Shown here: positions 52,742 through 60,481 of the stretch, one piece after another | Position numbering within the stretch: the stretch's first letter is position 1 | How the letters are laid out: the number at the start of each line of letters is the position of its first letter | NCBI GenBank assembly: GCA_027485645.1 | Contig: JAIXQR010000003.1 | Span: 310,001-374,000, forward strand | From: a bacterium | Lineage (GTDB): Bacteria; Armatimonadota; Fimbriimonadia; Fimbriimonadales; Fimbriimonadaceae | DNA: 64,000 nt | Direction: 5' to 3' | The notes under the pieces: generated by a model | What the model saw: the letters and a program-made list of their open reading frames with translations, nothing else | Databases searched by the model: none | Told to the model about the DNA's origin: nothing | Made by a program: the position numbers and the translations under genes

Positions 52742-52786
52742 AGGCGGAAGTCTACCGGTGTGGCCAGAATAAGCCAAACTATAGAT

Positions 52787-53020
52787 GTGGCCCGCGCTCA
52801 AATTCTCGTTACGCTGAAGCCGTCATTGCTCGATTCCGCCGGGAGAACGGTGGCAAGCTCACTCCAAAATCTTGGGTTCACCGAAGTGGGCGAGGTTCGT
52901 GTGGGCAAGCTGATTGAGATCGAACTTGCGGAGTTCTCCGAAGCTCGCGTCAAGGAAATGTGCGAAAAGCTCTTGGCGAATCCGGTTATTGAGCGCTTTG
53001 AGATTAAGGAGATTGTCTGA
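52787..53020 (+). CDS. purS: Phosphoribosylformylglycinamidine synthase PurS subunit
   Basis: GTG at 52787 gives 77 residues starting MARAQILVTLKPSLLDSAG, the usual PurS start; GTG at 52760 would add nine. The body has VGEVRVGKLIEIEL and MCEKLLANPVIERFEI. PurS bridges PurQ and PurL in the FGAM synthase. purQ follows after two bases. purL is not in the window. Confidence 0.93.
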   Translation: MARAQILVTLKPSLLDSAGRTVASSLQNLGFTEVGEVRVGKLIEIELAEFSEARVKEMCEKLLANPVIERFEIKEIV

Positions 53021-53022
53021 CC

Positions 53023-53709
53023 GTGAAAGTAGCGGTTCTTCGATTCCCCGGTTCAAACTGCGATCAGGATGCGTTTTTTGCGCTGACCGAAGACATGGGA
53101 ATTGACGCCGCTTATGTCTGGCACGAAGAGACGTCTCTGAAAGGTTTTGACGGCGTTTTCGTTCCGGGCGGATTTAGCTACGGTGACTACCTGCGCTGCG
53201 GCGCAATGGCATCGCGCTCGAATGTGATGCAAGAGGTTGTTCGGTTCGCGGCCGACGGTGGTCCTGTTCTCGGAGCCTGCAATGGTTTTCAGATTCTTTG
53301 TGAAGCAGGCTTGTTGCCAGGTGCCCTCCTGCTGAACGAACAACAGAAGTTTGTATGTCAAGACGTCTTTCTTAAGACCGAAACCCGCCGTTCGCCTTGG
53401 ACCAGTGAGGCGGCGGACATAGTTCGAATTCCGATCGCGCACGGAGAGGGCCGCTACGTTGTTGAGCCCGAAGATCTGAAAAGAATGGAAGATCGTGCAC
53501 AAATCGCTTTTCGGTACGTCAATGCATCAGGAACGGTAGATGCAGAGTCGAACCCAAACGGGAGCGTTGACGGGATCGCGGGCGTATTGAATGAGGCGGG
53601 GAACGTGCTCGGCCTTATGCCGCACCCAGAGCGAGCGACGCGAACCATGTTGGGTGGCACGGATGGAAAAGGGATTCTGAAGGGTTTTGAGTTGGTGATG
53701 GCGAAATGA
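53023..53709 (+). CDS. purQ: Phosphoribosylformylglycinamidine synthase PurQ glutaminase subunit
   Basis: The 228-residue class I glutamine amidotransferase has catalytic Cys86 (GACNGFQIL), the oxyanion-side FVPGGFSYGDYLR, and His201/Glu203 in MPHPERATR. It supplies ammonia for FGAM synthesis. GTG start at 53023. Its last codons overlap the NlpC/P60 gene by 4 nt. Confidence 0.96.
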   Translation: MKVAVLRFPGSNCDQDAFFALTEDMGIDAAYVWHEETSLKGFDGVFVPGGFSYGDYLRCGAMASRSNVMQEVVRFAADGGPVLGACNGFQILCEAGLLPGALLLNEQQKFVCQDVFLKTETRRSPWTSEAADIVRIPIAHGEGRYVVEPEDLKRMEDRAQIAFRYVNASGTVDAESNPNGSVDGIAGVLNEAGNVLGLMPHPERATRTMLGGTDGKGILKGFELVMAK

Positions 53710-54407
53710 AGACGTTGGTGTTAAGCGTGACCGCCCTGGCGATTGCTACCGGGGCGCTTGCGGCTGACACCAAGTCGGTCCTTGGTCGGTATGGCCAAAC
53801 CGTTGAATCCACGAAGATCTATAAAGCACCAAACAGCCAGAGTCGGGCCTATTACACCGCCAAGGCTTTTGAGTACATCTGCGTTAATTGGTACAGCAAC
53901 CCGAAGTGGTTGAAAGTCCTGATGTCGAACGGGACCCAAGGCTATGTTCCGTCCGCAAAGGTGGCGGTGCTTCCGTACGAAGTCACGGTCTCACGCACTT
54001 CAAACACCCGCTCAAAAGGGTTGCCGCTAGCGAGTACGACCTCGCGCGGAGCCGTTGCGCAATGGTCATTGAATTTCATTGGCACGCCCTATAAGTGGGG
54101 CGGGAACGATATCCAGAATGGAATCGACTGTAGTGCATTCGTGCAGAAGCTCTATGGCGAAATCGGTCTAAAGTTGCCCCGGACGGCCTCCGAGCAAGCG
54201 ATGGTCGGTCAACCGATCGAGCGGCTAGAGGATTTGCAAAAAGGCGATCGTCTCTACTTCTGGGAGAACCGACGCTGGAAGATTGGCCATACCGGCATCT
54301 ATCTTGGTAACGGCTACTTCGTTCATAGCTCCAGTGGAAAGAAGGGCGTCTCGACTGACTTTTTGTCTGAACGCTGGCGGAAAATTCTTGTTGCCGCCCG
54401 CCGCTGA
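53706..54407 (+). CDS. Exported NlpC/P60 family peptidoglycan hydrolase with SH3-like region
   Basis: A 233-residue protein with signal peptide (cleavage near ALAA, residue 20), an SH3-like segment (about 25-90) and a C-terminal NlpC/P60 domain with Cys142 (GIDCSAFVQ), His195 (IGHTGIYLG) and His207 (YFVHSS). It would cut peptide cross-links in the wall. The gene is coupled to purQ by a 4-nt overlap, an odd pairing of functions. The last codons are followed by a hairpin and then the 22-bp repeat array. Confidence 0.92.
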   Translation: MKTLVLSVTALAIATGALAADTKSVLGRYGQTVESTKIYKAPNSQSRAYYTAKAFEYICVNWYSNPKWLKVLMSNGTQGYVPSAKVAVLPYEVTVSRTSNTRSKGLPLASTTSRGAVAQWSLNFIGTPYKWGGNDIQNGIDCSAFVQKLYGEIGLKLPRTASEQAMVGQPIERLEDLQKGDRLYFWENRRWKIGHTGIYLGNGYFVHSSSGKKGVSTDFLSERWRKILVAARR

Positions 54408-54416
54408 CTTTTCTGT

Positions 54417-54442
54417 AGTTCACTGAAAAGTGAACTTAATTT
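54417..54442 (+). terminator. Hairpin after the NlpC/P60 gene
   Basis: AGTTCACT (54417-54424) pairs perfectly with AGTGAACT (54429-54436) around a GAAA tetraloop. A weak T-rich tract follows. It starts 10 bp after the stop and probably ends the transcript. Confidence 0.6.
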
Positions 54443-54451
54443 CCGATAATT

Positions 54452-54627
54452 TTTGTCATTATCCTCCATTTAGTGGTGGATTATCCGCCATCAAGTGGAG
54501 GATAATCCCGCGCTTGATGGTGGATTCACCCCTGATGGTCTTCTGACATCTAGGAGATTTGTGGCGGAAAATGGGCCAAATGATGGTGGAAAATCCACCA
54601 CTTGGTGGAGGATTTGTGCAGGGTGTC
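54452..54627. repeat. 22-bp palindromic tandem repeat array (8 degenerate units)
   Basis: Units start at 54452, 54474, 54496, 54518, 54540, 54562, 54584 and 54606, exactly 22 bp apart. The best-fitting unit is TGGNGGATTATCCNCCA plus five variable bases. Its first half and second half are inverted repeats of each other. The core TGGNGGA recurs in six units in the plus orientation, and its complement ATCCNCCA is kept in the first, second and seventh units. The unit at 54540 is degraded. Inside this spacing several hairpins form, including TGGTGGA-AAA-TCCACCA (54584-54600). There are no spacers, so it is not a CRISPR. It lies just before the DUF4143 ATPase. Confidence 0.8.
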
Positions 54628-54642
54628 GGGTAAAGTTTTGTT

Positions 54643-55875
54643 GTGGTCAGGCGAAGACTTATCAAAAAGTTGCGCGATGCGCTTTCGGATAATCCGGTAG
54701 CGATGATCGTTGGGCCGCGGCAGGCGGGCAAGAGCACGCTGGTGGAGGAACTCACCGATCGTGAGTACGTCACCCTGGATGACCCGGTCATTCTGGAGCA
54801 GGTCACCACGAATGCTGGCGACTTCTTGGATAGTTTTCCGGGTGCCGTGACCATTGACGAAGTGCAGCGGGCCCCGAAAATCTTGTTGCCGATCAAACTT
54901 CGTGTTGATCGAAAGCGGACCGCAGGGCGCTATTTGCTCACGGGCTCGGCGAACGTGCTGACACTGCCCAAAGTGTCGGACAGTCTGGCTGGCCGGATGG
55001 AGGTACTCGACCTTCTGCCCTTAACTCAGGCAGAAATTGAGGGTCACGATGGGAACTTCATCGACCGGATTTTTTCGGATGATCCGATTCAGGCCGGAAC
55101 CTGGCCGGAGGAGGACGATCTGATCGACCGCGTGGTACGGGGTGGCTTTCCGCAGCCGGCCCTGGCTCGTAGGGCAGATCGGCGTCGCGATTGGGCGGAC
55201 TCGTACATTCGTACCTTGCTCGATCGAGACGTTCGCGACTTGGCCAACATCGAAGGAGCACGGCAATTCCCGCAGATATTTCGCCTGCTGGCCGCTAGAA
55301 ATGGCGGCACGTTGAATGTCGATAGCCTCTCACGGGACACCGGCATTCCGTCGACCACGATTCGTCGCTACATCGATTTGATGGCAAAGATGTTCCTCGT
55401 TCAGCAGGTTCCGGCATGGTCCGGGAACATGAGCACGAGATTCGTGAAATCACCGAAGGTGTACCTCTGCGATTCGTTGCTCACGAGTCACGTGTTGCAC
55501 ATCGAGGCGAGCCATTTGAAGCAGGATCGGCTCCGGTTAGTGCCGATTTTGGAGGGATTTGTTGCCAACGAGCTTGCTCGGCTCCAAACCTATTCTGATG
55601 TTCGACCTTGGTTGCATCACTTGCGAACGGTGCGGCAGAAGGAGGTCGACTTTGTGCTCGAGGTCGGGGATCGACAGATCGTCGGCATAGAAGTCAAGTC
55701 GTCGCGAAGCCTCAGCCCAAGCGACTCGCACGGGCTGGAGTACCTTCAGTCGCTCGATCCGGACCGATTCCATCGGGGCGTCATTTTGTACGATGGCAAC
55801 CGAACGGTGCGGATCAACAAGCACATCATTGGGTTGCCGATGGCGGCCCTTTGGAACGTTGCTCCTATGGGCTAA
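54643..55875 (+). CDS. AAA ATPase with C-terminal DUF4143 domain
   Basis: The 410-residue protein has Walker A GPRQAGKST (24-32), Walker B VTIDEVQ (about 69-75), a sensor region LLTGSANVL, a winged-helix segment near 230-290, and the DUF4143 C-terminal region with VDFVLE and GIEVKSS, resembling a PD-(D/E)XK nuclease core. Such proteins are scattered in genomes, often by transfer, and their role is unknown. GTG start at 54643, 15 bp after the 22-bp repeat array. Arg codons are mixed, unlike the CGA-rich genes nearby. The 3' end overlaps the convergent DgcN-like gene by 11 nt. Confidence 0.92.
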   Translation: MVRRRLIKKLRDALSDNPVAMIVGPRQAGKSTLVEELTDREYVTLDDPVILEQVTTNAGDFLDSFPGAVTIDEVQRAPKILLPIKLRVDRKRTAGRYLLTGSANVLTLPKVSDSLAGRMEVLDLLPLTQAEIEGHDGNFIDRIFSDDPIQAGTWPEEDDLIDRVVRGGFPQPALARRADRRRDWADSYIRTLLDRDVRDLANIEGARQFPQIFRLLAARNGGTLNVDSLSRDTGIPSTTIRRYIDLMAKMFLVQQVPAWSGNMSTRFVKSPKVYLCDSLLTSHVLHIEASHLKQDRLRLVPILEGFVANELARLQTYSDVRPWLHHLRTVRQKEVDFVLEVGDRQIVGIEVKSSRSLSPSDSHGLEYLQSLDPDRFHRGVILYDGNRTVRINKHIIGLPMAALWNVAPMG

Positions 55876-56920
55876 CGAGCGCGTCCAGCAAGCGAGCTGG
55901 ACCTTGGCGAACTGGATCGGCAGCGGGCAACTGCAGCCGGTCCTCAATTTCTTGAATGGCCGGAATGGCTTCAGCTTCCGATAGGTGCGCGGTGTTTACC
56001 GCCACGGCAACCGTTTGCGGACGATAGAACGTTCCGGCCGCTTCGGCGAGGTCCTCGTACAAGGTGATGAACCGGCGCAGATCCGGGACCTTGATGTGTT
56101 CGAGCATCTTCAGGTGCTCTTGCTTTGCTCTAACGCAGAGAAGCAGATGAGTTGGGCAGGATCCCCGTAGCAGCGGCAGATTTGCGGTGCTGCTTGGGTG
56201 GGCCAGAGAGCCTTGACCTTCGATAATCACCAAGTCTGCGCCAGCAGAGCTTGCCGAGACCACTTCTCGCTCAATCGCGCCGCTGGCAAAATCGACCCGA
56301 ACACAGTCGAGCGGAACTCCACCACCGGTGATCGTGATCCCGATTTGGCCGGTTGCAACGAATGCCGAATTGATGCCTCGCTCAAGCGCTAGGCGGTTGA
56401 TCTCTAGGCCCGCCGTCATTTTGCCAACCGCCATATCGGTGCCGATGATCAGCGCTCGGCGGTTATTGAACTTGGCGGCAAGGCCGGTGCCATTGACCAG
56501 GCCGGTGGGCTCGACGCGGATATCCCAGACCCATTGCGCGTTCGGTCCCGCGTTTTCTAAGCGCGGCAGGTCGGTATACCGAGCGCCTAGGCGGTCATGG
56601 AGTCCGTTCACGAGCGACATTTTGAGCTCGACCGCTCGGTCAATCACGGTGAACCACTCGGCAGGAATGGCACCGCCGGAGGGGGCTATTCCGAGGACGA
56701 AAACGTTCGCGCCGAGGGCGGCGCTGTCCTCGACCGAAGCGACGATGGGCACATCCCTGGGAAATCCAAACTCGCTGGTAGAGCGCCCGGCGAATTCCGA
56801 ATCGATGACGGCGCAGATTTCGTTCGGCGAGTAGCGCAAGACTCCATGCCCCATTTTCCCGGCGGGAATGGTGAGGCTACGCTCCATGTATAAGGCGAGC
56901 TTTGCGTTACTGGGCAGCAT
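55865..56920 (-). CDS. DUF1611 protein, DgcN-like (D-glutamate catabolism N-acetyltransferase family)
   Basis: ATG at 56920 gives 351 residues; longer starts at 56935 and 56974 exist. The DUF1611 pattern is visible: HGVLRYSPNEICAVID, VLGIAPSGGAIP, a P-loop-like RALIIGTDMAVGKMTAGLE, GQIGITITGGGVPLDCVRVDF, and VIIEGQGSLAHP. In marine bacteria a DUF1611 protein (DgcN) acetylates D-glutamate together with an enolase-superfamily racemase (DgcA), and the next gene here is such an enzyme. The two overlap by 14 nt. Function is inferred from this pairing. Confidence 0.8.
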   Translation of the reverse strand: MLPSNAKLALYMERSLTIPAGKMGHGVLRYSPNEICAVIDSEFAGRSTSEFGFPRDVPIVASVEDSAALGANVFVLGIAPSGGAIPAEWFTVIDRAVELKMSLVNGLHDRLGARYTDLPRLENAGPNAQWVWDIRVEPTGLVNGTGLAAKFNNRRALIIGTDMAVGKMTAGLEINRLALERGINSAFVATGQIGITITGGGVPLDCVRVDFASGAIEREVVSASSAGADLVIIEGQGSLAHPSSTANLPLLRGSCPTHLLLCVRAKQEHLKMLEHIKVPDLRRFITLYEDLAEAAGTFYRPQTVAVAVNTAHLSEAEAIPAIQEIEDRLQLPAADPVRQGPARLLDALVSP

Positions 56921-57959
56921 TGAGGTGAGCTCCATGACCTGGGGCCTCGGTGGGAATGACAACGCCGTCAACAATCGGAGCGCCCGATGCTGGGTCCGGG
57001 TTCAGGTTCAGGTGGCTATCCAAGTCGATGTAATCGAATAGTGCACCGATCGCGGCACCGGCGGCAATGGCAATGGATGCCTCGCTCATGCAGCCGATCA
57101 TCGTTTGGAGTCCGAACGCTCTGGCTGTTCCGACGATTCGGAGTGCTTCGGTAATTCCTCCGCACTTCATGAGCTTAAGATTGACTCCATCCGTACAGTG
57201 GGCAAAGCCTGGAATATCGTGGCTGGTTCGGCAGCTCTCGTCAACAAAGATCGGCAATTTGCGGTTCTCGAAAACGTGTGGAAGGTCAGCTTCGGCACCC
57301 TTCGGAAGAGGTTGCTCGACGTATTCCACCCCCCTTTCGGCGAGCCAGGGAATCATCTCGTTTGTTTCGTCGACCGTCCATCCGCCGTTAGCATCGACTC
57401 GAAGAGCAGCATTAAATGGTGCGGCCGCTTCCGCTGCCGCGAGGAAGTGTGCCCGGTCGTGCTCGCGGCCTTCGGGAGATCCAAGCTTGATCTTGAGGCA
57501 TTTCGCGCCGGTTCGTCGAAGAATGTCGGGCACCCGCTCCCGGGTTACTTCGGGTGGATTGATGCCGATCGTGACGCTGGTTGGCTCGCTTGGCAAGGGC
57601 AATCCCAGCAAGCGGTACAGCGGCAAACCTGCGCGTTTCGCTAACAGGTCCCAGAGGGCAACGTCCAAAGCGGCCATCGCGGGCGGATCAATCTCCGCTT
57701 CCACCATCCGAAGATAGTTCACGTGCGGCGACAGGAAGTCGGGATCATTCCCCCACCGCTCCACGAAGCCTTCGAGTTGTCTTTTTCCAGATGCGGCGGT
57801 CCAAGCTGACCCGGTGGCGGGGGAGAGTTCGCCGATGCCTTCCAAGTCGCCATCTCGAATCGTGACGAACAAATTGTCCGAAGACGTCATCACGCCTCGG
57901 CTGATCGCCAATGGATACAACTTTTCGAGGGATAGCACGGAAAACGAAGCCGAAGGCAT
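56907..57959 (-). CDS. Enolase-superfamily dipeptide epimerase / N-acetyl-D-glutamate racemase (DgcA-like)
   Basis: ATG at 57959 (350 residues; open to 57995). The muconate lactonising subgroup signature is complete: catalytic KIKLG, metal ligands in RVDANGGW, YVEQPLP and FVDESC, and a second catalytic Lys in NLKLMKCGG. The fold and length match L-Ala-D/L-Glu epimerases. Overlap with the DUF1611 gene suggests either the D-glutamate route or muropeptide recycling; both use D-amino acids. Confidence 0.87.
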   Translation of the reverse strand: MPSASFSVLSLEKLYPLAISRGVMTSSDNLFVTIRDGDLEGIGELSPATGSAWTAASGKRQLEGFVERWGNDPDFLSPHVNYLRMVEAEIDPPAMAALDVALWDLLAKRAGLPLYRLLGLPLPSEPTSVTIGINPPEVTRERVPDILRRTGAKCLKIKLGSPEGREHDRAHFLAAAEAAAPFNAALRVDANGGWTVDETNEMIPWLAERGVEYVEQPLPKGAEADLPHVFENRKLPIFVDESCRTSHDIPGFAHCTDGVNLKLMKCGGITEALRIVGTARAFGLQTMIGCMSEASIAIAAGAAIGALFDYIDLDSHLNLNPDPASGAPIVDGVVIPTEAPGHGAHLNAAQ

Positions 57960-58004
57960 GTTTGGGAAGTTACCCAACCCAGCATAAGGGTACAAACTCT
58001 GGTT

Positions 58005-58571
58005 ATGAACTCAGAGGCGACCTTGGTGTCATACGTTTTGCCGAACCGGACTTTGGTTCGAGACATCGGGTTGGTGATCTTTGGCGTACTGTTCACGGCA
58101 CTCTCGGCCCAATGCTCGCTGCCTTGGCAGCCGGTGCCATTCACGCTTCAGACGCTGGCCGTAACGGTCTGTGGGCTCACCTATGGCGCACGATTGGCAG
58201 CTGCGACGCAGGCTTCTTATGTTCTTGCTGGAGCGGCAGGGCTGCCAATTTTCGCCGAGTTCTCGGGCGGACCGGCAAAGCTGATGGGGCCAACCGGCGG
58301 ATACCTAGTAGCCTTCATCCTGGCGGCATGGCTCCTTGGGTGGGCGACGGAGCGCGGACTGACGAAGAACATTTGGGGTCTCGGCTTGGCTTTGATCGTC
58401 GCGAACGCGGTCATTCTTGCGTTCGGTGCAACCTGGCTGAGCAATTATGTTCCGGCGGGGCAGGCGTGGAATCTCGGCGTCGCGCCGTTTATCTCCGGCG
58501 CGTTTGCAAAGTCGGTTATTGCATGGGCAATGCTGCCGGCGGCGTGGAAGCTCGTTAAGAAGTCGGCGTGA
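58005..58571 (+). CDS. bioY: Biotin transporter BioY
   Basis: The 188-residue membrane protein has about six helices and the BioY pattern: LPWQPVPFTLQTLAV near residue 40, AGAAGLPIFAEFSGG, and MGPTGGYLVAFI. It is the S component of an ECF-type biotin importer, or may work alone. No bioM/bioN genes are adjacent. Its 3' end overlaps the convergent transglutaminase gene by 17 bp. A TACAAA box lies 8 nt before the ATG. Confidence 0.93.
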   Translation: MNSEATLVSYVLPNRTLVRDIGLVIFGVLFTALSAQCSLPWQPVPFTLQTLAVTVCGLTYGARLAAATQASYVLAGAAGLPIFAEFSGGPAKLMGPTGGYLVAFILAAWLLGWATERGLTKNIWGLGLALIVANAVILAFGATWLSNYVPAGQAWNLGVAPFISGAFAKSVIAWAMLPAAWKLVKKSA

Positions 58572-59442
58572 ACTGCGGGGCCGAAACTTCCGACGGCACG
58601 ATCTCTTTGATCCCGACGTGGATTGATAGGCTCTCCGTTTTAGGCCCAATATAGACGCCCTTCGTTGGCGAGACGTCGCCGTAATCCAATCCCCAGTGAA
58701 TCTTCACGTAGTGGTTGTTCACCAGCAAATTGTTCGTGGGGTCAAACCCTACCCACTTGCCGTCGGGCATCAGACATTCGATCCACGCGTGCGTTGCTTG
58801 TTCGCCGCGCATGCTGGAATCTTTTCCGATGTACAAGTATCCGCTCACGTACCGAGCTGGGATGCCATGACTTCGGCAGGCCGCGAGCATTAGGTGGGCG
58901 AAGTCTTGGCAAACTCCGGCTCGCTTTTCGAGAACTTCGGGCAGGGTGGACTGGACGTGGGTAGCGTCGGTGTCGTAAGAGAGCCACTCGTGGAAGTGTC
59001 GATTCAAATCAAGTAATCCGACCGCAGCAGGCTTGCTTGGATTGAGAAACGGAGCGGCGAGTGCATACGCCTCTGGAAGGTGCGGCACGTAAAGTGATGG
59101 CACGAGGAACTCGGCGTAGTTCTGCTTTACGAATTCGGTCTTGTAGAAGTCGTAGTCCAGGTTGACGAGATTGACCCTGGAGAATGGATTGAAGGCGAGG
59201 GTCTCTACCGTCGCGCTTGCTTCGATGACGAGTCGCTCATGCCAAGCTCGGATGCTGAAGTGGTGGACCGTCCCACCGATTTCCTGGTGATGATAAATGC
59301 GGACGGCGGGCGAGGTTTGGAGCTTGAACTCGAGCAGCCGCTGAAATTCATTATCAAACGGTTGCACTCGAACTTCGTTATGGCTTTCTGTGCACACTCC
59401 GGAGTAGCGATACTCCGTCTGGTGCCGAATTTGAAGGTACAT
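58555..59442 (-). CDS. Transglutaminase-like cysteine protease family protein
   Basis: The 295-residue protein has an N-terminal beta domain (about 1-90, starting MYLQIRHQTEYRYSG) and a transglutaminase core with Cys178 (RAGVCQDFAHLM), His218 (ATHAWIE) and Asp234 (FDPTNN). No signal peptide is seen. Bacterial homologues travel with alpha-E and circularly permuted ATP-grasp genes, as here, and are suspected to process peptides made by the ligase. It is the last gene of a three-gene operon, 40 bp after the alpha-E gene. Confidence 0.92.
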   Translation of the reverse strand: MYLQIRHQTEYRYSGVCTESHNEVRVQPFDNEFQRLLEFKLQTSPAVRIYHHQEIGGTVHHFSIRAWHERLVIEASATVETLAFNPFSRVNLVNLDYDFYKTEFVKQNYAEFLVPSLYVPHLPEAYALAAPFLNPSKPAAVGLLDLNRHFHEWLSYDTDATHVQSTLPEVLEKRAGVCQDFAHLMLAACRSHGIPARYVSGYLYIGKDSSMRGEQATHAWIECLMPDGKWVGFDPTNNLLVNNHYVKIHWGLDYGDVSPTKGVYIGPKTESLSIHVGIKEIVPSEVSAPQFTPTS

Positions 59443-59482
59443 GGTAAAGGTGAAGTAGGGACGTACGCGAGTCCGAAAAGGA

Positions 59483-60481
59483 CTAATATTTTAGGTAGGT
59501 CGCTCCGATGGCGAACCCGATTTCCGCACATCTTTTCTCGACGGTCTCCAAAAATTCGTGGAGGCCAGAGGCGATGATCTCGTCGGCGCGCAGGTAGTTG
59601 AGGTCGTTATACAGTCGCCCAACCGCACGCTCTGCCGGGTTACTTGGACTGAGGTCTCGGTTTCCGCTCACGCGGCGTACACATCCTTCGACACGGCCGA
59701 TGCTGTGCCGAACCGAGGCCGGAAATTGAGGATTCAGGATCAAGAATTCGGCAACTCGGGCCGGAGTGACGCCTTGCCGATAGGTTTTTCGAAACGCCTC
59801 GAATGCGCCGACGGACTTTAGAACGGCGGTCCAGCCGTGGGTGTCAACCGTTCCACCGACCGAGAATGGGTCCACAACGGCCGGATCGGTCGGAGCCGGG
59901 ATTGAGACCTCGGATGTAAATCGAGGAAGCAGGTCGTGGTACTTCACGTCCAGGATTCGCGCGGTCTGGTCAGCTCGCTCCAAGAATCGGCCCGCATCGT
60001 GAAAGTCTCGTGTCTCGCCCATCATCAGGGTGCGGTTGGTGATGCCTTGGAACAGGTGTGAGCCGTTCTTGACGCTTTGGAAGAAGGCGAACGGTGATTC
60101 TGAAATGACTCGATCCACGTTCCAGCGTCGATAGTCGAGATAGTAGCGATTGAGCGATTCCCACATCTCACTTGAAATCTGGTCGCGAATCGCTCGGCCA
60201 TTCTCTCGCGCTAGGCGGACGCAGTTCAGAATCGAGTTCGAGTTGTTTTGATCGAACGCGAAGAAATGCAGGATATTGCGTTCGTTGATCTCCTGGTAGC
60301 GCTGATTGAACTTCTTCTTTTGCCCGGAAATGGCAAGGATCGCCTCCCAGGTGAGCGCTCTGCCTACCAGCGGGCTTTCCAGACCGAAGTGGTAATGCAC
60401 GTCGATCATTCGAGCGGTTGCCTCCGCTCGCTCGATGTATCGGCCAATCCAAAAGGCGCAGTCGGCGTGTCGACTTAGCAT
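59483..60481 (-). CDS. Alpha-E domain (DUF403) protein
   Basis: A 332-residue all-helical protein starting MLSRHADCAFWIGRYIERAEATAR, the DUF403 signature. Its function is unknown; it always accompanies the circularly permuted ATP-grasp protein, sometimes fused. It overlaps that gene by 7 nt. The conserved ERAEATARM region holds the charged residues that define the family. Confidence 0.92.
   Translation of the reverse strand: MLSRHADCAFWIGRYIERAEATARMIDVHYHFGLESPLVGRALTWEAILAISGQKKKFNQRYQEINERNILHFFAFDQNNSNSILNCVRLARENGRAIRDQISSEMWESLNRYYLDYRRWNVDRVISESPFAFFQSVKNGSHLFQGITNRTLMMGETRDFHDAGRFLERADQTARILDVKYHDLLPRFTSEVSIPAPTDPAVVDPFSVGGTVDTHGWTAVLKSVGAFEAFRKTYRQGVTPARVAEFLILNPQFPASVRHSIGRVEGCVRRVSGNRDLSPSNPAERAVGRLYNDLNYLRADEIIASGLHEFLETVEKRCAEIGFAIGATYLKY

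Noticed and set aside
54452-54627. CRISPR array
   Set aside because: Units are contiguous 22-bp repeats with no spacers and no cas genes nearby.
57991-58004. BirA operator before bioY
   Set aside because: No TTGTAAACC-type inverted repeat is present.
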